Assembly: GCA_964594665.1 (NCBI GenBank)
Contig: CAZQNY010000002.1
Coordinates: forward strand, 1 to 64,000
Length of the DNA stretch: 64,000 bases
Reading direction: 5' to 3'
Source of the DNA: BM520 sp964594665
GTDB taxonomy: Bacteria; Bacteroidota; Bacteroidia; Bacteroidales; BM520
This document shows, piece by piece, positions 16,362 to 25,943 of this stretch. A program made the translations under genes and the position numbers. A model generated the notes under the pieces. It made no database searches. It was not told the DNA's origin and saw only the letters and a program-made list of their open reading frames with translations. Position 1 is the stretch's first letter. Every line of letters starts with the position of its first letter.

Positions 16362-17405
16362 TTACTCCTGAACATTTTGGTGACAATCATTATACCAGGC
16401 CAGTATTTTTTTTGCTCCTTCAACAGGATCAGTTGATTTCAGTTCCAGTGTAAATAAATTTTCAGGAAGGTGGGTTGAGATCGCATAATTATAGGCTTTA
16501 TCGTAATACGACAAAGTAACATCAGCCACAATAGGATAATCTTTTGCCTCGAGAGCCTGCATACAGGTTTGCAGGTTATCGCCGCCCAAACGTTTGCGAA
16601 TACGCTGCAACGCATCATACAAATAGGCATCATCAATATTAGCATAATCCTCTACAAGATGCATAATTCGTTCTTTTTTGGGAACATTAACAACAAGCAG
16701 AGGAGCCATTTTTTTATTTTTATAAAACAAATCAGGAAGTACTACCTTTCCAATTGTGCGGCTTTCATCCTCAAGCCAGACCGGAATATCAGGATCCATT
16801 TTTGAAATATCTGCATAGAGGTTATTTTCAAACTGCTCTGTTGTGGGTTGCTCCGGTTCGTTGATATGCCCGAATGCGGAGCCTTTATGATTTGCCAGAC
16901 CTTCAAGATCAATAACCTGAGCACCAAGCTGTGACATTTCATGCAGCATACCGGTTTTATTACTGCCGGTCATACCACCAAGTACAATAAAATGCGTATA
17001 TTTTTCCAGCGAAGCTCTTATGTAGCGCCGATAGGCACGATAACCACCATCAAGGACATAGCAGTTATACCCTGCCTGTGACAGTAGCCAGGCCATACTC
17101 TCACTACGTTTCCCTCCACGCCAACAATGAAGCAGAAGGTTTTTTTGATTATAATGCGCTGCATTTTTAACATAGCGCGACATTTTGCAACCCGCATAAT
17201 CCAATCCGGCAAGGAAGGCTTTCTCCGGGCCTGATTGCTTGTATAACGTACCAACAACACGACGTTCCTCATTATCAAACAAGGGAAAACAATCTGCTCC
17301 GGGTATATGGCCCTGTATGTATTCTCCGGGAGTACGGATATCCAACACCGGGTAGTGCTGTTGTTGTAACTGAAAAAAATCCTCAACGGAAACGTAGCTT
17401 ACCAT
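16362..17405 (-). CDS. mnmH: tRNA 2-selenouridine synthase (SelU)
   Basis: I choose the ATG at 17405 (347 residues), beginning MVSYVSVEDFF; the open frame runs 36 codons further up into batE but those residues do not fit the family. An N-terminal rhodanese domain (residues 1-130; LDIRTPGEYIQGHIPGA) carries the catalytic Cys in LLHCWRGGKRSES. A P-loop domain follows, with GGMTGSNKTGML as Walker A-like sequence and a C-terminal RIRKRLGG. The enzyme replaces the sulfur of 2-thiouridine at the wobble position of Lys, Glu and Gln tRNAs with selenium from selenophosphate, through a geranylated intermediate. It therefore implies a selD elsewhere; none is in view. Walker A has Asn where many homologues have Gly (TGSGKT). 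It lies between batE and ychF. Confidence 0.9.
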   Translation of the reverse strand: MVSYVSVEDFFQLQQQHYPVLDIRTPGEYIQGHIPGADCFPLFDNEERRVVGTLYKQSGPEKAFLAGLDYAGCKMSRYVKNAAHYNQKNLLLHCWRGGKRSESMAWLLSQAGYNCYVLDGGYRAYRRYIRASLEKYTHFIVLGGMTGSNKTGMLHEMSQLGAQVIDLEGLANHKGSAFGHINEPEQPTTEQFENNLYADISKMDPDIPVWLEDESRTIGKVVLPDLFYKNKKMAPLLVVNVPKKERIMHLVEDYANIDDAYLYDALQRIRKRLGGDNLQTCMQALEAKDYPIVADVTLSYYDKAYNYAISTHLPENLFTLELKSTDPVEGAKKILAWYNDCHQNVQE

Positions 17406-17436
17406 ACTGGCAAAAGTAACCAAATTAACGTAACTT

Positions 17437-18201
17437 CTATATAATCCGCAATACATTAGCTTTAAGCCAGCCAACACTTCCATTGGGCAATGAAATCCGT
17501 ACCCACTCGCCAACCTGGTCGCTCATTTCCACTTTTGTACCTTCATGTACTACAAAAATATCCACACTATCTGTTGTTGGGGAGCTTTTGGCCGTAACCG
17601 AAGGAACAAAAACTATTGCATGATCATGGGCTGTAAGCTTTGAATGGGCATTATGCGACAGCACAAGCGACAATATAAAAAACAAACCACTGACAACAAA
17701 CAAATAAAACGAGGTTTTTCGCAGTAATAATGTATTACCAAAACGAAACAACAGAAACAAAGCAAGTAAAACAGCTAGAAGAATCAATGAAGCCACAGCC
17801 CATTGGGTTGGAGATAAAAGAACCAGCAATGACGCCCACCAACGCTCAAAAAACAGTTGTGGAAGAGGCTCAATTTTATCAACAGTATGGGCATTAGCAA
17901 GCACAAGATTTGTTTCCAGATCTTCATCTGACGGCATCAGAAGTCGTGCTTTTTCATAATATAAAATTGCAAGAGGATAATTCTTTTGCTTAAAGGCAGT
18001 GTTGCCCATATTGTAATAAAGTTCCCCGGAAGAATATCCATTGGCAACAATGGCTTCAAATTTATTCATAGCATCCGAATACTGCTGTAGCTCATACGCC
18101 TTTACTCCTTGGTTAAAAAGCTGCTGAAGGTTTTCCTGGGCAATCAACGGCGCAATGGTAACCAGAAACATATATATCAATAAGGCTATCTTTTTCATCA
18201 T
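17437..18201 (-). CDS. batE: BatE: TPR membrane protein with SH3-like domain
   Basis: This 254-residue protein has a signal peptide (MMKKIALLIYMFLVTIAPLIAQ) and two to three TPR units (LFNQGVKAYELQQYSDAMNKFEAIV, GELYYNMGNTAFKQKNYPLAILYYEKA). Two membrane segments lie at about residues 137-157 and 163-183, with a C-terminal SH3-like domain (VFVPSVTAKSSPTTDSV to GSVGWLKANVLRII). This layout matches the last gene of Bacteroidetes Bat operons. The start overlaps batD by 4 bases. The family is tied to oxidative-stress tolerance and cell-envelope maintenance in Bacteroides and spirochaetes, with no defined biochemistry. Confidence 0.88.
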   Translation of the reverse strand: MMKKIALLIYMFLVTIAPLIAQENLQQLFNQGVKAYELQQYSDAMNKFEAIVANGYSSGELYYNMGNTAFKQKNYPLAILYYEKARLLMPSDEDLETNLVLANAHTVDKIEPLPQLFFERWWASLLVLLSPTQWAVASLILLAVLLALFLLFRFGNTLLLRKTSFYLFVVSGLFFILSLVLSHNAHSKLTAHDHAIVFVPSVTAKSSPTTDSVDIFVVHEGTKVEMSDQVGEWVRISLPNGSVGWLKANVLRII

Positions 18202-20093
18202 TTTGTGAAATATTTTTCCAGTTGAGTAATTGTTGATAATGCTTCCTTATAAACATTTTGCATTCCTGAAGAGAGATCTCCCGGAGCAAAACGGGCATAA
18301 TCACAGTGGGAGACAATTGAAAAAAACGCATCAGCAACATGGTTACCAACCTGATGATTAACAAATTGACTTTTAGCATTCTCCGTATTCAGTTCTGAGG
18401 GGGGGATATTTAGTTTATCGCCAAGATAGCCCCACAAAGCATTTGATACTTCTTCATAAAAACGCTCAACTTTGTTCTCATGCAGAAGCTTGCTTGCTGT
18501 CTGCAATCGTTTTTTTGCTATTCGTGTTGCCTGACGATTTTTCATACCAGCTATATCAGCCCGATTTCGACGATAAAGACTAAGTACCACAAATAATGCA
18601 ATAAATACCACCACCAGTGCCGCAGCAATAAGATACCAGTTTACAGTACCCGGAAAAGAAGAATCTGTGGGTATAAATCCAATGGCACCGGTTTTCAGGT
18701 AACGAATATCCTCACCAATCATCCTTACTTCTTCCTTGGCTAATCCGGAGTACATAACAGCTTCTGAAGGTTCATCGCCCTTTTCAACGGTTACTTCATA
18801 GTTGGAAGTACGAAGCTTTACATACTGCCCTTTCTGAGGGTCGAAATAGGAAAGGTGGACAGGATTTATGCCATAAACACCACCAGAACGGGGAATTAAA
18901 ACATATTCAAAGGTAACTGTGCCCGTTACCGCATTATTTTTCACCTGTATATTACGCGATACTTTGGGATCATAAACCTCAAAATCAGGGGGAAACTGAA
19001 TATCTGAGATATCCAGTAGCTGCAAATTACCTGTTCCCGATATCTTATATTTTATGGTCAGTGCTTCATTGGCTTTCAGCGTGGTTTTATCGACAACAGA
19101 AGAGACTGAAAACTGTCCTACAGCGCCAGAAAAATCAGCAGGCCTGCCGGATTCAGGCAATGGTAAAACTTCAATGGTAACGGGTTTCGACTCACATTCG
19201 ACCGGAACATTGGCAACACCGCTGTTGAAAAAGGAATCATTAAAGAATGAATCAAAAAACGGGTCGCCTGTATTTCTTCTTGCCTGTCGGGAACGAACCT
19301 GAGTAATCACTTCGACCCTGGCCGGATCGAGGGTCAGTTTTCCACTTTTCTGCGGAAACAATATAGTTCTTTTAAGCTCACCCATGCCATAAATATCATT
19401 ATTCAGGCTCACCCTTTCAAGGCTAATCCGATCAGGAATATCAACATCCTGAGACCAAAACCCGTTATACCCCGGAAATGAAATATCACCAAATCCGGCA
19501 AGGTTTAATCGTGTATATACTTTTTGCGAAACCACAAACTGCTCACCGATATAAACCTTCTTTTTTGAGACTTCCGTACGAACAAACACATCATCCCCGG
19601 AAATAGAAGATGTTGGTGATTGCTGTGATGCTGTTTGCTGTCCGGAACCTGTTTGGGATGCAGATGGCTTTCCTGTATTTTTTCCTGCAACCACCTGGAT
19701 AACTACTTTATTTGAAGCAATTTTTTGCTTTCTGTTGAGGGTCACTGTTGCAGGTGATATTGAAAAGCTTCCGGTTTCAGTACCCTGAAGCCAGTATGTA
19801 TATGTTGTAGTTTTTGATGTAGTTGTTTTACCGTTCCGGAATTCAAAATTGCTGCTTCGGCTTTGATTGGGACCACTTAACACCCTGAAGGGAGCCAAAT
19901 CAGGTGCTTTGAAATCGGAAAAATCTCCGGTAACAGTAAACATGATGCGGAATTGCTCACCTGCTCTGACAACCTTTGGCGCAGTGGCAGTAACCTTCAC
20001 ATCCTGTGCTGATATACTCAGGGCCATCAACAACAGAATTATCACCAGAAACCCTGCTCGTCTACCTTTCATCATATGTAATGATTTCATCAT
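18198..20093 (-). CDS. batD: BatD: large periplasmic membrane-anchored protein
   Basis: This 631-residue protein has an N-terminal signal segment (GFLVIILLLMALSISAQ), then repeated immunoglobulin-like beta domains (VTATAPKVVRAGEQFRIMFTVTGDF, VRTEVSKKKVYIGEQFVVSQKVYTRL, SSVVDKTTLKANEALTIKYKISGTGNLQLLD). One membrane helix near residues 478-500 (NWYLIAAALVVVFIALFVV) and a cytoplasmic helical tail complete it. This is the BatD (oxygen tolerance) architecture. It probably works as an envelope partner of the VWA proteins BatA and BatB. It starts one base after the batC stop and overlaps batE by 4 bases, so the genes are coupled. It has a Q/S/T-rich linker at about 130-160. Confidence 0.9.
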   Translation of the reverse strand: MMKSLHMMKGRRAGFLVIILLLMALSISAQDVKVTATAPKVVRAGEQFRIMFTVTGDFSDFKAPDLAPFRVLSGPNQSRSSNFEFRNGKTTTSKTTTYTYWLQGTETGSFSISPATVTLNRKQKIASNKVVIQVVAGKNTGKPSASQTGSGQQTASQQSPTSSISGDDVFVRTEVSKKKVYIGEQFVVSQKVYTRLNLAGFGDISFPGYNGFWSQDVDIPDRISLERVSLNNDIYGMGELKRTILFPQKSGKLTLDPARVEVITQVRSRQARRNTGDPFFDSFFNDSFFNSGVANVPVECESKPVTIEVLPLPESGRPADFSGAVGQFSVSSVVDKTTLKANEALTIKYKISGTGNLQLLDISDIQFPPDFEVYDPKVSRNIQVKNNAVTGTVTFEYVLIPRSGGVYGINPVHLSYFDPQKGQYVKLRTSNYEVTVEKGDEPSEAVMYSGLAKEEVRMIGEDIRYLKTGAIGFIPTDSSFPGTVNWYLIAAALVVVFIALFVVLSLYRRNRADIAGMKNRQATRIAKKRLQTASKLLHENKVERFYEEVSNALWGYLGDKLNIPPSELNTENAKSQFVNHQVGNHVADAFFSIVSHCDYARFAPGDLSSGMQNVYKEALSTITQLEKYFTK

Positions 20094-20094
20094 T

Positions 20095-20956
20095 TTACCA
20101 ATCCTTTTCTATTTTAACACGTGAGGCCTTTACTTTCTTCTTATTCAATTTTTCCATTGTTTCTTTCTCCCCCTGTTTAAGCGCCTCAAGCATTCGCTGT
20201 GCATCTTCACGTGAAATTTCCTGTTGTTGTGGTTGTTGCTGTTGCTGGTTTTGTTGATCCTGATTCTGCTGATCCTGATTCTGCTGATCCTGATTCTGCT
20301 GATCCTGGTTCTGCTGATCCTGGTTCTGCTGATCCTGATTCTGCTGATNNNNNNNNNNNNNNNNNNNNNNNNNNNNNNNNNNNNNNNNNNNNNNNNNNNN
20401 NNNNNNNNNNNNNNNNNNNNNNNNNNNNNNNNNNNNNNNNNNNNNNNNGCTGATCCTGGTTCTGCTGATCCTGATTCTGCTGATCCTGGTTCTGCTGATC
20501 CTGATTCTGCTGATCCTGTTGTTGCTGTTTCAGCATCTTTTTAGCATATTCAAGATTATACCTTGCATCATCATGACCCGGATTATTTCGTAAAGCTTCC
20601 TTATAAGAAGAAATTGCTTCCGGATACTTTTGAGTTTTCATCATTGCATTTCCGAGATTAAATGCAGCATTTGCCTTTTTCCCGGGTGATTCATATTGGT
20701 CTGCTGCCATAGCCCAAGATCCGGAGGCAGCATCAAAGTTATCCTGCCGGTACAATGCATTCCCAAGGTTATAGAGAGCAGTTTGATTATCACCTTCAAC
20801 ATTTTCCAATGCTTTACGATAATTTAACTCAGCATCCTGAAACGCTCCTTCATCATAGGCTTTATTTCCTGAACGGATATCCTTTTTTACATTCTGTGCC
20901 ATTACCGAAGCCGGCAATAAAAGAGCAGATAATATAACATAAAAAAATCGGTTCAT
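20095..20956 (-). CDS. batC: BatC: TPR protein with Gln/Asn-rich repeat, broken by assembly gap
   Basis: A signal peptide (MNRFFYVILSALLLPASVMAQ) is followed by about three TPR units (GNKAYDEGAFQDAELNYRKAL, ALYNLGNALYRQDNFDAA, AFNLGNAMMKTQKYPEAISSYKEAL). A low-complexity (QNQDQ)n tract then enters the N gap. Past the gap the matching frame reads QQNQDQ repeats, then QEISREDAQRMLEALKQGEKETMEKL to KIEKDW and TAA at 20097-20095. That C-terminus is the conserved end of BatC. The two halves are out of register by the placeholder: 759 plus the gap length must be divisible by 3, so the real gap is a multiple of 3, not 100. The gene is thus probably intact. It lies 4 bases downstream of batB. Confidence 0.85.
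20254..20519 (-). repeat. 15-bp tandem repeat encoding (QNQDQ)n in batC
   Basis: Both sides of the N gap consist of a 15-base unit (plus strand GATCCTGATTCTGCT with a frequent A/G variation), giving Gln-Asn-Gln-Asp-Gln on the minus strand. About six units are visible on the left and five on the right of the gap. The repeat is coding and explains why assembly failed here; copy number is unknown. Confidence 0.9.
20349..20448. other. assembly gap of 100 N
   Basis: Exactly 100 N, a standard placeholder, placed inside the batC tandem repeat. Confidence 0.99.
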
Positions 20957-20960
20957 AATC

Positions 20961-21989
20961 TTAAGATTTAAAAAGATTTACTTTCGACAACCGCCTACTT
21001 TTCCTTGATGAAATGATAAGTTCCAGAATAATCAGTACAAGTGCGATAGCGAGAAAATACTGAAAGCGGTCTTCATAATCAGAAAATATGCGGCTTTCAA
21101 TCTCACTTTTATCCAAAGCGTTTATTTCTTTAAAAACTTTCTCCAGTCCTGCACGCGAGTTATTGGCACGCACATAAATACCATTTCCGGCATCAGCAAT
21201 CTCACTAAGCATTTTATCATTAAGCCGGGTAACAATTGTATTACCCTGTTTATCCTTTTTAAAGCCTGTTGTACGTCCATTTTGAAAGACAGGTATAGGA
21301 GAACCTTCGGGCAGTCCCATACCGATAGTATAAACACGAATACCTTTTTCTGCTGCTGCTGCTGCAGCCTCCATTACCTCACCCTGATGATTTTCACCAT
21401 CGGTAATAATCACAATTGCTTTTTCATGCTCATTATCATCAAAAGCACTAACGGATAGATTAATGGCATCACCAATTGCCGTACCCTGAACCGGAATCAG
21501 ATTCGTATTTATTGTGGACAGAAATAACCTTGCCGCTGCGTAATCGGTGGTCAAAGGCATTTGCATATAAGCTTTTCCGGCAAACACAACAATTCCAATC
21601 CTGTCGCCCTGTAATTTGCTTATCAATTGAGATATAGACTGCCGGGAACGCTCCAGGCGGTTGGGTTTTATATCTTCTGCCAACATGGAGTTAGATACAT
21701 CCAGAGCAACCATCAGATCAATACCTTTGCGCTTGACATTCTCCATTTTGGATCCGATCTGCGGGTTTGCAGCACCAATTACCAAAGCGGCCCAGGCAAC
21801 CATAATAACAAAAAACTTCAGGCGCTCACGACCCCGCGACACGCCATCCGTAAGGCGGGCCATAACGTCTGCATCACCTGTTGAGGAAAGCATCTTACGC
21901 TTTCGCCGCTGAAGGATAACAAAAACAGCCCAAAACACCGGAATTAACACCAGTGCATACAACATATATGGATTTTCAAAACGAAACAT
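20961..21989 (-). CDS. batB: BatB: membrane VWA-domain protein
   Basis: This 342-residue protein has two N-terminal membrane segments (about residues 8-26 and 58-75), a von Willebrand A domain (about 88-290), and a C-terminal membrane helix (FQYFLAIALVLIILELIIS). The MIDAS metal site reads DVSNS (DxSxS) with later TDGEN. An Ala-rich helix (EVMEAAAAAAEKG) lies in the VWA domain. It is the paralogue of the upstream batA, 5 bases away. Family knowledge places BatA/BatB at the inner membrane with the VWA domain in the periplasm, forming a complex with BatC-E and the MoxR ATPase. Confidence 0.92.
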   Translation of the reverse strand: MFRFENPYMLYALVLIPVFWAVFVILQRRKRKMLSSTGDADVMARLTDGVSRGRERLKFFVIMVAWAALVIGAANPQIGSKMENVKRKGIDLMVALDVSNSMLAEDIKPNRLERSRQSISQLISKLQGDRIGIVVFAGKAYMQMPLTTDYAAARLFLSTINTNLIPVQGTAIGDAINLSVSAFDDNEHEKAIVIITDGENHQGEVMEAAAAAAEKGIRVYTIGMGLPEGSPIPVFQNGRTTGFKKDKQGNTIVTRLNDKMLSEIADAGNGIYVRANNSRAGLEKVFKEINALDKSEIESRIFSDYEDRFQYFLAIALVLIILELIISSRKSRRLSKVNLFKS

Positions 21990-21994
21990 ATCTT

Positions 21995-22993
21995 TTATGG
22001 TAACATTCTTAAAATTAATCCTTTTAAAACAAACTCCAGAGCCAGAAGTAACAGAGCAATAACTACAAAAGGCAAAAATGCTTCACTCTTATGCTGAAAT
22101 TCCGTTACATCTATTTTAGACTTTTCCAGTTTGTCAATTTCTTTATAAATCGAAGCCAGCGTAGCGTTATCTGTTGCTCTGAAATATTGTCCGCCCGTTA
22201 TGTCAGCAATACTTCTCAGGGTTTCTTCATCAATTTTCACCTCTACTTCCTGGTACACGGTGCGTCCAAAAACATCTCGCGCAGGAAACGGTGCCTTACC
22301 ATTTGTTCCAACACCTATTGTATAAACTCTCACGCCATAAAGTTTGGCAATTTCAGCAGCGGATACCGGATCCACAGAGCCACGGTTATTTTCACCATCC
22401 GTTAGCAGGATAATAACCTTGCTTATGGCGGTACTTTCACGCAGCCTGTTTACGGCTGTTGCCAGGCCGTCACCAATGGCAGTACCATCTTCAAGAACCC
22501 CGCTCCTGACTTCTTTAAAAAGTGATTTCACTACATTGTGATCGGTGGTTAACGGGCATTGTGTAAATGATTCACCGCTGAAAATAACCAGTCCGATGCG
22601 ATCGTTGGGTCTGCCATCCACAAAATCCGCTCCCACAACTTTTGCTGCTTCAAGCCTGTTAGGACGAAAATCTTCTGCCAACATACTACCACTAACATCC
22701 AGTGCCGTAACAACATCAATACCTTCTATGGAGACATTGGTCCCCTCAGAGGAACGCTGCGGGCGGGCCAATGCTACTATTATTAACGCAAGAGCTACCA
22801 TTCGCAGTACAAAAAGACCATGAAAAACATAATGCCGGAAGCCTGTTGCATCTGATCCGAATGCAGACATATCGGCAACTTTTAAATCACCATATTGCTT
22901 GCGCCCACGTAACAAATAGTGGGTAACAAGAAGTGGGATTACCAATAACAGGAAAAGCAATGCGTTGTTGGCAAATTCAAGATCATTAAACAT
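21995..22993 (-). CDS. batA: BatA: membrane VWA-domain protein
   Basis: This 332-residue protein has N-terminal membrane segments (ALLFLLLVIPLLVTHYLL and VLRMVALALIIVALA), then a VWA domain with a complete MIDAS (DVSGS, TAIGDG, TDGENN) and a C-terminal helix (FLPFVVIALLLLALEFVL). The short N-terminal FANNALLFLLL is the usual BatA start. Its start overlaps the upstream gene by 8 bases. Its paralogue batB follows after 5 bases. Confidence 0.92.
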   Translation of the reverse strand: MFNDLEFANNALLFLLLVIPLLVTHYLLRGRKQYGDLKVADMSAFGSDATGFRHYVFHGLFVLRMVALALIIVALARPQRSSEGTNVSIEGIDVVTALDVSGSMLAEDFRPNRLEAAKVVGADFVDGRPNDRIGLVIFSGESFTQCPLTTDHNVVKSLFKEVRSGVLEDGTAIGDGLATAVNRLRESTAISKVIILLTDGENNRGSVDPVSAAEIAKLYGVRVYTIGVGTNGKAPFPARDVFGRTVYQEVEVKIDEETLRSIADITGGQYFRATDNATLASIYKEIDKLEKSKIDVTEFQHKSEAFLPFVVIALLLLALEFVLKGLILRMLP

Positions 22994-24008
22994 TGGCAGC
23001 CTCCTTTCCTGAGTCTCCCGACCCCATTAATCCGGGATTCTCATTTTGCTCTTTTTGTGCTTCCGCTACATCCGTAAATGTGGCATAAGTATTCAGGACA
23101 TATTTTTGGGCATCCTGCCATATCTTATCATTATCCTCCGGTTGGGGCATTGCTTTGGCAAACTTCACCAAATCGGAAGAGAAAAAGAGATATTCGGTAT
23201 CCTTATAATATTGCTTCAACAATGGATTTCTTTCCAGCTGATCAAGAATATCAGTTGTAGTCATTTCTACAGCACGAAGAGCAAACTGATGTTCCAGATA
23301 AACCCTGAGGATATCCGTAACTGCACTGTAATAGGCTTTTACTTTCCCCTGCTGCCATAGTTTTTGTTCGTGCAAAGTATCAAGGGCATCCAAAGCCGCC
23401 CTGTGTGGAGGAATGTCAGGTGTTCGTCGAATTACAGGTAACCCATTCTCTTTTCTATGTTTTCGTCTTTTGAAATAAATAAACAAAAAAACTATTGCAG
23501 CGATAAATCCCAATCCGGCAAGCACCCGGGGAAAGACCTCGGCAAATGTAACAGGCACCGAAGCAACAGGCATAATATCACGAAAGGCTGCTGTAGTATC
23601 AACCGATATGGTATGTACTTCCAAAAGGTGAGCCATGGTCTCCAGCTCATGGCTCAAACCATCCACATCAATACGAAACCGAAAAGGAGGAACCGCATAA
23701 TATCCAGAATCAAAGGATGTTATTGTTAACTCCTGACGATACTCCAGCATTCCTGATTCAGTTATAATTGTATCTACTGTTGAACGGTTTACAACTTCAA
23801 TTTCAGCACGTAGCGTATCACCGATCTGCGGCCAGGTTACCTTTGCCTCAGCATCACATAACACACTGAGATACAAACCTGTCTGTTCGCCCACTAATAT
23901 TGATGTGGTATCAAGCGACGAAGATACCTTCTGCGCTGATGCTGTCGGCAAAGCAAATAGTATTGCGCATAAAAATAACAGGATCGGTATAGTTTTCAAT
24001 CTGTTCAT
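22986..24008 (-). CDS. Bat-operon membrane protein of unknown function (DUF4381-like position)
   Basis: This 340-residue protein has a signal peptide (about residues 1-25), a periplasmic beta domain (SSSLDTTSILVGEQTGLYLSVLC), and one membrane helix at about 160-178 (VLAGLGFIAAIVFLFIYF). A cytoplasmic helical region follows (HRAALDALDTLHEQKLWQQGKVKAYYSAVTDILRVYLEHQF). The cytoplasmic part resembles the helical tail seen in BatD and in DUF4381 proteins, which occupy this place between DUF58 and BatA genes in MoxR operons. Its job is not established; context suggests a scaffold in the MoxR-VWA complex. It is 1 base downstream of the DUF58 gene. Confidence 0.75.
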   Translation of the reverse strand: MNRLKTIPILLFLCAILFALPTASAQKVSSSLDTTSILVGEQTGLYLSVLCDAEAKVTWPQIGDTLRAEIEVVNRSTVDTIITESGMLEYRQELTITSFDSGYYAVPPFRFRIDVDGLSHELETMAHLLEVHTISVDTTAAFRDIMPVASVPVTFAEVFPRVLAGLGFIAAIVFLFIYFKRRKHRKENGLPVIRRTPDIPPHRAALDALDTLHEQKLWQQGKVKAYYSAVTDILRVYLEHQFALRAVEMTTTDILDQLERNPLLKQYYKDTEYLFFSSDLVKFAKAMPQPEDNDKIWQDAQKYVLNTYATFTDVAEAQKEQNENPGLMGSGDSGKEAANV

Positions 24009-24009
24009 T

Positions 24010-24885
24010 TTAAAACCTGCTTTCTCGTTTCCTGAATAGTTTCATCAATGGTTTGACGTAATCTTCTGCAGTGGATAAACGGGCGTAATCAATGCCATTT
24101 CTTTTAAACACTGTATCCACATCATGATTCAGTTTTTGAAAGTAATTTTGATAATGACTACGTACTTTCCTGCTGGAAGTATCGATCCACCGCCGGTAAT
24201 TTCGTTCCTTATCGAAAACCCTGACAAAACCAAGATTTGGCAGCACCTGTTCTGCCGGGTCATAAACCCGTAATGCTACCATATCATGTTTATGATTTGC
24301 TATTCTGAGCGCCTTTTCAAAGTCATTATCAATAAAATCACTAATAAGAAATACAGTAGCTCTTTTTTTTATGGCATTGGTAAGAAAACGCAATGCTTCT
24401 GCAATATCGGTTTGCTGGTTTTCAGGATGAAAATCAATCAATTCACGGATAATCCGCAAAATATGCGTTGTACCTTTTTTGGGTGGAATAAATTTCTCCA
24501 CTTGATCACTAAAAAACACAACGCCTACTTTATCATTATTGGTAATCGCAGAAAAGGCAAGCACCGAAGAAACCTCTGTAATAAGATCTTCCTTAAGGCA
24601 GTTACGGGTACCAAATTCGTTGGAACCGCTAACGTCAATCAGCAGTATAACGGTCATCTCCCTCTCTTCTTCATAAATCTTCACATAGGGATGATTCAGT
24701 CGTGCGGTAACATTCCAGTCAATGTTACGGATATCATCGCCATACTGATATTCACGCACTTCACTAAAAGCCATACCACGACCTTTAAAAGCACTGTGAT
24801 AATGCCCTGCAAAAATCTGGGACGAGAGGCCCCGGGTTTTTATTTCAATCTTCCGGACTTTTTTTAATATCTCTGCTGTTTCCAT
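24010..24885 (-). CDS. DUF58 protein of MoxR/Bat operon
   Basis: This 291-residue soluble protein has the DUF58 hallmark GRGMAFSEVREYQYGDDIRNIDWNVTARLN (residues about 35-64). A VWA-like fold follows (VILLIDVSGSNEFG, VGVVFFSDQVEKFIPP, VFLISDFIDNDFEKAL). DUF58 genes nearly always follow moxR; the MoxR AAA ATPase is thought to remodel or load metal into VWA partners. It is 37 bases behind moxR and directly upstream of the membrane members of the operon. Confidence 0.9.
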   Translation of the reverse strand: METAEILKKVRKIEIKTRGLSSQIFAGHYHSAFKGRGMAFSEVREYQYGDDIRNIDWNVTARLNHPYVKIYEEEREMTVILLIDVSGSNEFGTRNCLKEDLITEVSSVLAFSAITNNDKVGVVFFSDQVEKFIPPKKGTTHILRIIRELIDFHPENQQTDIAEALRFLTNAIKKRATVFLISDFIDNDFEKALRIANHKHDMVALRVYDPAEQVLPNLGFVRVFDKERNYRRWIDTSSRKVRSHYQNYFQKLNHDVDTVFKRNGIDYARLSTAEDYVKPLMKLFRKRESRF

Positions 24886-24922
24886 AATTTGCTTTAAGCT
24901 AAATCCTCAGAAAAGGTTTTTC

Positions 24923-25915
24923 TTACGGCACCTCTACATTGTTAAGGATTTCATTTATGATATCCTCCTGCGTAACATTTTCGGCTTCAGCCTCATACGA
25001 CAAACCTATACGATGTCGGAGGACATCATGAGCAACTGCTCTTACATCTTCAGGGATCACATAACCTCTTCGTTTAATAAAGGCATATGCACGTGCAGCA
25101 AGAGCCAGGTTTATAGATGCCCTTGGTGATGCACCATACTGAATCATTGTAGAGAATCTTTCCATTTTAAATTCCGATGGATAACGGGATGCGAAAACAA
25201 TATCGGTAATATAGTTTTCAATTTTCTCATCCAGATACACCATATTAACTACTTCCCTGGCCTTAATAATATCCTGAGGTTTAACAACCTGATTAGTTTT
25301 CATGGCAATACCTGAAATATTTCTGCGCAGGATTAGTTTTTCTTCCTCCTTTGAAGGGTATCCAATAACCACTTTAAGCATAAAGCGGTCTACCTGAGCT
25401 TCGGGCAGCGGATAGGTACCTTCCTGTTCAATGGGGTTTTGAGTTGCCAGCACCAGGAAAGGTTCTTCGAGAGAGAAAGTTTGATCTCCAATGGTCACCT
25501 GACGTTCCTGCATTGCCTCCAGCAGCGCACTTTGAACTTTTGCCGGAGACCGGTTTATCTCATCGGCAAGAATAAAATTCGAAAATATGGGGCCTTTACG
25601 CACCTGGAATTCTTCCTTCTTCTGGCTATAGATCATAGTACCCAGCAAGTCGGCAGGCAGCAAATCAGGAGTAAACTGGATTCTTGCAAAGCCTGCATCC
25701 ACAGTATTGGCAAGGGATTTAATGGCCAGTGTTTTTGCAAGGCCCGGAACACCTTCCAGCAATACATGCCCACGGGTCAGCAACCCTATCAGCAGGCGTT
25801 CAACCATATGCTTTTGCCCAACAATGACCTTATCCATTTCTGCAGTTATCACATCGATAAATGCGCTCTCACTGCGGATCATTTCATTTAACTCTTTAAT
25901 ATTTGTTTCCATCAT
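24923..25915 (-). CDS. moxR: MoxR-family AAA+ ATPase
   Basis: This 330-residue protein has Walker A (GVPGLAKT, about residues 54-61), Walker B (NFILADEINRSP), sensor 1 (VLATQNPIEQEGTYPLPEAQ) and an arginine-containing VDRFMLKV segment. The lid domain is at the C-terminus (YGASPRASINLALAARAYAF, DVRAVAHDVLRHRI). It is a MoxR/RavA-type chaperone acting with VWA-domain clients and heads the operon moxR-DUF58-membrane protein-batA-batB-batC-batD-batE. Either of two adjacent ATG codons (25915 or 25912) may be used. A candidate -7 box lies 29 bases upstream within the preceding terminator's T tract. Confidence 0.95.
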   Translation of the reverse strand: MMETNIKELNEMIRSESAFIDVITAEMDKVIVGQKHMVERLLIGLLTRGHVLLEGVPGLAKTLAIKSLANTVDAGFARIQFTPDLLPADLLGTMIYSQKKEEFQVRKGPIFSNFILADEINRSPAKVQSALLEAMQERQVTIGDQTFSLEEPFLVLATQNPIEQEGTYPLPEAQVDRFMLKVVIGYPSKEEEKLILRRNISGIAMKTNQVVKPQDIIKAREVVNMVYLDEKIENYITDIVFASRYPSEFKMERFSTMIQYGASPRASINLALAARAYAFIKRRGYVIPEDVRAVAHDVLRHRIGLSYEAEAENVTQEDIINEILNNVEVP

Positions 25916-25943
25916 GGTAAAATATTATTTCAATCATTGTTTG

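Noticed and set aside
20199..20453. Plus-strand frame of DSADP/GSADP repeats
   Set aside because: It is the shadow of the batC repeat on the opposite strand, has no start context and runs into the gap.
20254..20519. Regular repeat that might look like a CRISPR array
   Set aside because: The 15-base units have no spacers, are in frame in batC, and encode QNQDQ; no cas genes are nearby.
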